Shown piece by piece: positions 59,944 to 64,000 of a DNA stretch of 64,000 nucleotides. Made by a program: the position numbers and the translations under genes. The notes beneath the pieces are model-generated. The model searched no databases. It was not told the DNA's origin and saw only the letters and a program-made list of their open reading frames with translations. Source of the DNA: Chthonomonas sp. UBA2017. GTDB taxonomy: Bacteria; Armatimonadota; Fimbriimonadia; Fimbriimonadales; Fimbriimonadaceae. Each line of letters begins with the position of its first letter. Position 1 is the first letter of the stretch. Where the stretch lies: assembly GCA_002335425.1 (NCBI GenBank), contig DDCB01000036.1, forward strand, positions 1 to 64,000. The letters are read 5' to 3'.

Positions 59944-60510
59944 GTGGTGTCCCGCATCCTGAACGAATCTGCCCGAAGCCCTTATGACGCCGACCTGATG
60001 TTGGTCGATCGCTTCTTGGCGGGAGATGAGTCCGCCTTCACCCGGATTTATGAGGATTACTACCCGCGCGTTTTTGCGCTCGCCCGAGGAATCCTGATCG
60101 ACTCCGATGAGACCGAAGACGCCGTTCAAGAGGTCTTTACACAGATTTATCGCAACCTCGTTCGATTCGACCGGCGAAGCAAGCTCAGCACGTGGATCTT
60201 TCGCATCACGGTGAACCGGACCATCCAATACGGACGGACTCTCAAGTTCAAGCGACGCCAGGTCGAACTGGAGCAAGCCGCTCACCAAGCCGCTCCGGAT
60301 GCTGCCCTTTCCATCGCCGACCCCCGCATCGCTAGCGCCATGCGCAAGCTAGTCGCCAGCGATCGCGCCGTCTTGACCCTCTACTATTGGCAGGAGTTGA
60401 GCTTAGCCGAGATCGGGCAGAGCCTCGGATGCAACGAAAATGCCGCCAAAACAAGGCTCTTTCGGGCTCGAGATCGATTCAAGAAACTTTACGAGGCCGA
60501 ACTCGGATGA
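59944..60510 (+). CDS. ECF-family RNA polymerase sigma factor
   Basis: 188 residues. Region 2 reads DRFLAGDESAFTRIYEDYYP, FALARGIL, DETEDAVQEVFTQIYRNLVR and STWIFRITVNRTI; region 4 reads VLTLYYWQELSLAEIGQSLG followed by NENAAKTRLFRARDRFKKL. There is no region 1 or 3, as expected for extracytoplasmic-function sigma factors. It starts with GTG (59944 or 59947, GGTGA just upstream). It overlaps by ATGA with the membrane-anchored gene that follows, which is the likely anti-sigma partner. Confidence 0.93.
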   Translation: MVSRILNESARSPYDADLMLVDRFLAGDESAFTRIYEDYYPRVFALARGILIDSDETEDAVQEVFTQIYRNLVRFDRRSKLSTWIFRITVNRTIQYGRTLKFKRRQVELEQAAHQAAPDAALSIADPRIASAMRKLVASDRAVLTLYYWQELSLAEIGQSLGCNENAAKTRLFRARDRFKKLYEAELG

Positions 60511-61313
60511 GCCGAATTCCGCAAGCCCTGGACGAACTCATGTGGCTCTTGGCCGACCAAGAGAGCCCCGAGGCGATCGACAGCTTCATTCAGAGATACC
60601 CGCACCTTCGTCGCGAGATGACCCGACGCGCCCTGGCGGTGAAGGACCTGCGGCAGTCGCGGCCTCAAGAAGATCGGATTCCCGTTCCGGCGTTCCGAAA
60701 GCCGACATCGGGTCCTCTGCCTGCCCCGTTAAAGTCCTTTCGGCTTCAGACCGCCTCGCTCTTTGTGGGGGCGGCGGGTCTCGTTTTTGCGGCATTTGTC
60801 GCCGTGCGAATTGGGCTCGCTCCTGCTGAGCCTGCTTCGGAATCTGCGGCCGCTGTACTGGGCTCCCCAGAATCTGCTCCGATGCCGGCTCCCATGGGGA
60901 CTCCGATGACCAAGAACTCGGCCGATCTGGCCCAGGCCGACCGCACGGGCAACGCGAAGGCAGAACCCGAAGCCGCCACCGCTCCGGCCGAAGGAGCGAC
61001 TCCTTCGCCGATGGACGCCAGAAGCCCCGAGAACCCCGCCAAGAACCTCGATCTTCGGACCGCCCGCAAGGTCACGATCCGGATGGAGCAAGCTGACCTC
61101 GAGGATGCGGTGCGGCTGGTTTGCGCCAGCGCGGGCCTGGAGGCTCAGATCGCGCCCGGCATGCCACAATTCAAAATCAACTTGGAGTATCGCGAAACCC
61201 CGGCCCTCGAAATCCTCCGCGAAATGGGGGCGAATTTCGGGTTCTCCGTCTTTGAGCAAGGCCAAGGCGTGGTTCTCATTGTGCCCGCCGTGGACAGCCG
61301 ATTCGACCCCTGA
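60507..61313 (+). CDS. putative anti-sigma factor with C-terminal STN-like domain
   Basis: 268 residues. A ~70-residue cytosolic N-terminus (IPQALDELMWLLADQESPEA, REMTRRALAVKDLR), one transmembrane helix at about 78-98 (TASLFVGAAGLVFAAFVAVR), a long Pro/Ala/Glu-rich periplasmic linker, and a C-terminal domain KVTIRMEQADLEDAVRLVCA ... NLEYRETPALEILREMGANF that matches the STN/secretin N-domain pattern (beta-alpha-beta with 'ALEILRE'). STN domains in TonB receptors talk to FecR-type anti-sigma factors; here the domain would be on the anti-sigma protein itself. No zinc-binding ZAS motif (HxxxCxxC) is present. Coupled to the sigma gene by ATGA. Confidence 0.75.
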   Translation: MSRIPQALDELMWLLADQESPEAIDSFIQRYPHLRREMTRRALAVKDLRQSRPQEDRIPVPAFRKPTSGPLPAPLKSFRLQTASLFVGAAGLVFAAFVAVRIGLAPAEPASESAAAVLGSPESAPMPAPMGTPMTKNSADLAQADRTGNAKAEPEAATAPAEGATPSPMDARSPENPAKNLDLRTARKVTIRMEQADLEDAVRLVCASAGLEAQIAPGMPQFKINLEYRETPALEILREMGANFGFSVFEQGQGVVLIVPAVDSRFDP

Positions 61314-61367
61314 GGAGCCTTTCGGGCTCGTTCTGCGTCCCAATGATGTAAGTGGGATGGTGAAGCA

Positions 61368-62087
61368 ATGCCAGAACGAAGTTCCGACCTGATCGAAAAC
61401 CATTCTGCCGTGGGCATGTCGGCTCTCATCGGCGGAATCGTCGCCTTGTGCCTGGGCCTCTTTGTCTTTCGCGAGATGTACAAAGAGCTTGCCTACCTGC
61501 TCATCATTCTGGGGATCGGCGCGGTGGGCTACGGCGCGTATCGACTCACTCAGATCCGCAAAGTCCCGGTGGCCAAAGTAAACTGCCCTTATTGCCGAGC
61601 GACGAATGTGCTCACCGAGGCTCCGAAGCATGACTTTACATGCACGTCGTGCCACCGGCTTGTCCATGTGATGAATGGCCGTATCTTAGAAGTCTTTCAG
61701 GTGCGATGCGGCTTTTGCAATCACCTCAATTTTTATACCAGCAAGTCAGTCGGCCTGATTTGCGAAGACTGCGACCGCGAGATTCCGATCTCCACTGCGG
61801 ACGGCCAGATGGCTTCCAAGGCGTTTTCGACCTTTTCTCGCCATGATGATGAGGGCTTTTACGAGCTCGCCCTCACTTCCGCTGGAAACAAAGAAGAAGA
61901 GGTGATCGCCACGCTCCAGAAGATGCTTGCTCTCAATCGAAATCAGGTCAAGCAGATGCTCGAAGAGCTACCTGTGGTGCTCCTGACCGGGATCCCCAAG
62001 AAGAAGGCCGAACTCCTGAGCGCCCAACTCGCCATGCATGGCGCGGTCGCCCAGATCAACCCGCTTGCGAGCCCGCCCGGGACTTAA
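61368..62087 (+). CDS. membrane zinc-ribbon protein with C-terminal ribosomal L7/L12-like domain
   Basis: 239 residues. Two adjacent transmembrane helices at about 15-55 (MSALIGGIVALCLGLFVF; YLLIILGIGAVGYGAYRL). Then two zinc ribbons: CPYC (73-76) with CTSC about 16 residues on, and CGFC with CEDC. Then a ~60-residue C-terminal domain EEEVIATLQKMLALNRNQVK, MLEELPVVLLTGIPKKKAEL, LLSAQLAMHGAVAQI with the pattern of the L7/L12 C-terminal domain (helix, 'K-x-A/E-L' motif, final strand). L7/L12-CTD-like modules also occur in some non-ribosomal proteins. Role unknown. Its stop interlocks with that of the next minus-strand gene. Confidence 0.75.
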   Translation: MPERSSDLIENHSAVGMSALIGGIVALCLGLFVFREMYKELAYLLIILGIGAVGYGAYRLTQIRKVPVAKVNCPYCRATNVLTEAPKHDFTCTSCHRLVHVMNGRILEVFQVRCGFCNHLNFYTSKSVGLICEDCDREIPISTADGQMASKAFSTFSRHDDEGFYELALTSAGNKEEEVIATLQKMLALNRNQVKQMLEELPVVLLTGIPKKKAELLSAQLAMHGAVAQINPLASPPGT

Positions 62088-63004
62088 TCTCGGCGAACGA
62101 GCTGCCTTCCGCCTGCGATCAAGAGTCCGACCCCCAGCACCGCCGCGACGCCCTGCAAGGCCATCCAACCGGGTGAAGCCGCTGCTTGGGAGTTCTCCTT
62201 CGCCTCGACCTGAGGAAGATTCTTGGGCCATTCGCCGGCCCACCGAGCCACAACACCACCCGATCCGTTCTCACGCAGATCGAATATCTTCGTTCCGAAG
62301 GGGATAATATTCTCCGGGAAGATTCGAGGCTTGGGGTCCACCATCTTGAATTCAAATCGCCGAATTTTTCGGCCGAAAGCTTGTAGGGTCCATTCGCCGC
62401 GCGTCCGGTCTCGGGAGGTGTTGCCCTCGATCATTAGCTTCATCAGAACGTCAGCACCTGAAAACTCTTTGAATTCTAACTGGTTCCGCTCGGGTCTCCA
62501 GACGATCACCGTCTGAACACCCGTTTTGGATTCGCGAACTAATAGACCCTGTTCATCGATTCTGATCGGCTGACCTCGCCAATTTGACAAGATAAGGAGC
62601 TGCGCAAAGGGTGTCGACAGGTAGGCGGCTCTGTCGGCCGAAATCAGTTCAGCCCCGTAGCCCCGAGTCGCGAGGCAGATCTCTCCGTCAAAAATCATGA
62701 CGCGTCGGCCAGGGGGACCCGTTCGGTCGAGCCCTGGAGGTTGCTCGAAATGCATCGCCCGTTTCCCGTCTTTCATTTTCCCGACGTAGAGCTGAAACGT
62801 CTTCCGCCGATCCGATCTTTGAAACTCAACTTCGGCCCTGACCTGGGCGGGGTCGCGCAAAATTATATTCTGCGGGTGGATGTCTTTGTCGCTAAACTTT
62901 GGATCACCGAACTCGGTCTGCGTGATTTGATAAGTCTGAGCACTCGCCACCAGCGCAATAACTTGAGTCATCACAATGAAGGCCCCCCGAGCGATTGTTT
63001 TCAT
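62084..63004 (-). CDS. exported protein with C-terminal membrane anchor
   Basis: 306 residues. The signal peptide ends near ALVASAQ. The body is beta-rich without a known motif (AEVEFQRSDRRKTFQLYVGK, VMIFDGEICLATRGYG, TVIVWRPERNQLEFKEF, RRFEFKMVDPKPRIFPENII). The C-terminus is a linker, a hydrophobic helix (GWMALQGVAAVLGVGLLIAG) and a basic tail GRQLVRRD, the layout of sorting-type C-terminal anchors although no PEP or LPXTG motif is present. ATG 63004 is chosen because it forms an ATGA overlap with the preceding gene. Third gene of a coupled operon. No family recognised. Confidence 0.75.
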   Translation of the reverse strand: MKTIARGAFIVMTQVIALVASAQTYQITQTEFGDPKFSDKDIHPQNIILRDPAQVRAEVEFQRSDRRKTFQLYVGKMKDGKRAMHFEQPPGLDRTGPPGRRVMIFDGEICLATRGYGAELISADRAAYLSTPFAQLLILSNWRGQPIRIDEQGLLVRESKTGVQTVIVWRPERNQLEFKEFSGADVLMKLMIEGNTSRDRTRGEWTLQAFGRKIRRFEFKMVDPKPRIFPENIIPFGTKIFDLRENGSGGVVARWAGEWPKNLPQVEAKENSQAAASPGWMALQGVAAVLGVGLLIAGGRQLVRRD

Positions 63005-63360
63005 GGATTCAATCCGTCGCATTCATAGCCTCGCTCAGACCCTCGGGAAATTGAAATCACATAACTTTCGTCACAAGAACAACCAAGCGCCGAAATATGG
63101 CAAGGGTGAGTTCGAATTTCGTATTGAGCGATCCCACCGTTAGAGGGATCCCAATCTACACAATCATTCCAGGGATCATAGTGGCACCGACCTTCCAATG
63201 TGCGCTTTGTTGCACAAGTACCACTTGCCACAGTACAGTCAGCAAGAACGCACTCGTCAATTCTATTCCAATCGGTCCAAGCAATCTTGCAATCGTATAG
63301 GCCTGATGTGGCGGGCAGGGTCATTGAAAGAACTCCGATACAAAGTAAGAACTTATTCAT
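63001..63360 (-). CDS. small cysteine-rich secreted protein
   Basis: 119 residues: a signal peptide (MNKFLLCIGVLSMTLPATSG), then a mature part of about 99 residues with ten cysteines (DCKIAWTDWNRIDECVLADC; GTCATKRTLEGRCHYDPWND; HPCHISALGCSCDESY), probably all in disulfides. It is not a known toxin or inhibitor fold that I recognise. Its ATG overlaps the stop of the prepilin-like gene upstream and its stop overlaps the next start, so the three genes are tightly coupled. The sequence is AT-richer than the window average. Possible roles are a secreted binding or structural partner of the prepilin-like protein. Confidence 0.72.
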   Translation of the reverse strand: MNKFLLCIGVLSMTLPATSGLYDCKIAWTDWNRIDECVLADCTVASGTCATKRTLEGRCHYDPWNDCVDWDPSNGGIAQYEIRTHPCHISALGCSCDESYVISISRGSERGYECDGLNP

Positions 63361-64000
63361 AGTGATTGATCTCCTAACGTTTTGAAAATGGGCAACTCAC
63401 TCCTCTGCTCATGCTCAGTAAGGCGACAAGCGTCAAGAACATTGTCCCCTGGAACAAAGGGCGCAAATTGAATCACAGTTGGATGAAGAAACCCCACGTG
63501 GCCATCGAGAAAGAAATAGCTTCCGAGTCCATTGTACACCGACGATTGGCGAGGCTCAATAATTCGACCTTCGTGAGATCGCATTTCAGCGTGGTGCTGA
63601 AGATAATGATCAGAAGTGTGTGTCACTGGGAGCGCAAAAGTTACTATTCCCTTTTCTCCACGCCACTGTCCAAAAGTGTGTTCAACAAGCATGACAGTAC
63701 GGCTCGATCGAAGTCCATAGACACTCACGAGACTTAGGCAATCATTGAGCGCGTATCCTGTAGCAAAACTCGCATTCGCATGAATTCCGAAAAGTGGCGG
63801 ACAAATTTTTTCGGGGTCGGTCTTGCAGTAAGTTCGGATCTGTCGGTACCATGCTCCCTTCGACAAGTCTTCATTGGAAGCCAGTTGATTCGCGTTGTCC
63901 TCAGCATACTGCAACTGCCCAAGACCTAAAATTCGTAAATTCTGGGTGGATTCGACCTTTTTTGCCGAAATTCTTGCGCGACTAAAAACCGGAGTGAGCA
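63357..64000 (-). CDS. prepilin-type H-X9-DG protein, 5' end beyond the right edge
   Basis: The frame is open to the right edge, giving at least 214 residues. The first visible part reads LTPVFSRARISAKKVESTQN followed by LRILGLGQLQYAEDN, which corresponds exactly to the segment after the hydrophobic helix in prepilin-type proteins (PVFARA ... LQYA-D). The leader and helix should therefore lie just outside the window. The C-terminal motif is SVYNGLGSYFFLDGHVGFL, with the conserved DGHV ending of this family. A TTG at 63914 is a false internal start. It is the first visible gene of the operon with the Cys-rich and tail-anchored proteins. Confidence 0.82.
   Translation of the reverse strand, partial: LTPVFSRARISAKKVESTQNLRILGLGQLQYAEDNANQLASNEDLSKGAWYRQIRTYCKTDPEKICPPLFGIHANASFATGYALNDCLSLVSVYGLRSSRTVMLVEHTFGQWRGEKGIVTFALPVTHTSDHYLQHHAEMRSHEGRIIEPRQSSVYNGLGSYFFLDGHVGFLHPTVIQFAPFVPGDNVLDACRLTEHEQRSELPIFKTLGDQSL

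Overview
The window looks like a chromosomal segment of an Armatimonadota bacterium, probably of the Fimbriimonadia. This is inferred from family knowledge and no search was run. The main pointer is prepilin-type proteins with the helix LLVVIAIIAILAAILFPVFA and an H-X9-DG motif, which are strongly expanded in that phylum. Other pointers are NuoB/NuoI, a class II (B12-dependent) ribonucleotide reductase, type IV pilus retraction ATPases, a GC-rich background and many secreted proteins. No plasmid, phage, transposase, integrase or CRISPR signature was seen.

Layout. 1-539: left edge without a clear gene. 540-8594: gyrA, a secreted endonuclease/phosphatase-like protein, a VOC protein and mfd. 8811-11293: two successive pairs of H-X9-DG prepilin plus small membrane-anchored protein. 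11398-14095: nuoB-nuoI and a secreted beta-propeller protein. 14149-17658: tRNA-Met(CAT), then metX-pilT-pilT on the minus strand. 18053-23361: an SPFH protein and the nrdR-nrdJ operon, which has a very clear promoter, a palindromic NrdR-box-like operator and a perfect DnaA box. 23794-27291: a subtilisin-like protease, an interrupted beta-barrel-like gene and tRNA-Leu(TAG). 27408-33343: a chemoreceptor and a fatty-acid oxidation cluster (HCDH/ECH fusion, etfB, etfA). 33406-39416: PepF, a GHL10-type hydrolase, a PhoR-like kinase, hslV-marR and a lamin-tail-like protein. 39413-53486: pth, then a surface-polysaccharide cluster running on the minus strand: uppP, wecB, wecA/tagO, dCMP deaminase, a Wzx-like flippase fused to a second membrane enzyme, a Wzy-like polymerase, a Wzz/BY-kinase-like protein with a destroyed ATP site, an initiating sugar transferase and glmS.

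53629-57208 is the most novel part: three tightly overlapping minus-strand genes of families I do not recognise, with two membrane proteins, AT-richer sequence than their neighbours and an in-frame 27-bp tandem repeat. It reads like an acquired accessory module set between glmS and a thioredoxin-fold gene. 57466-62087 holds a LolA-like/thioredoxin fusion, a GT-C glycosyltransferase, an ECF sigma factor with a membrane partner carrying an STN-like domain, and a membrane zinc-ribbon protein ending in an L7/L12-like domain. 62084-64000 is a coupled operon of a prepilin-like gene (running off the right edge), a cysteine-rich secreted protein and a tail-anchored secreted protein.

The segment is very compact. 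Co-directional genes commonly overlap by four bases (ATGA/TTGA), several convergent pairs share their stop codons, metX ends inside a tRNA, and a hydrolase and a histidine kinase gene overlap by 74 bases. Perfect GC-rich hairpins, mostly without a U-tract, occupy many of the remaining gaps.
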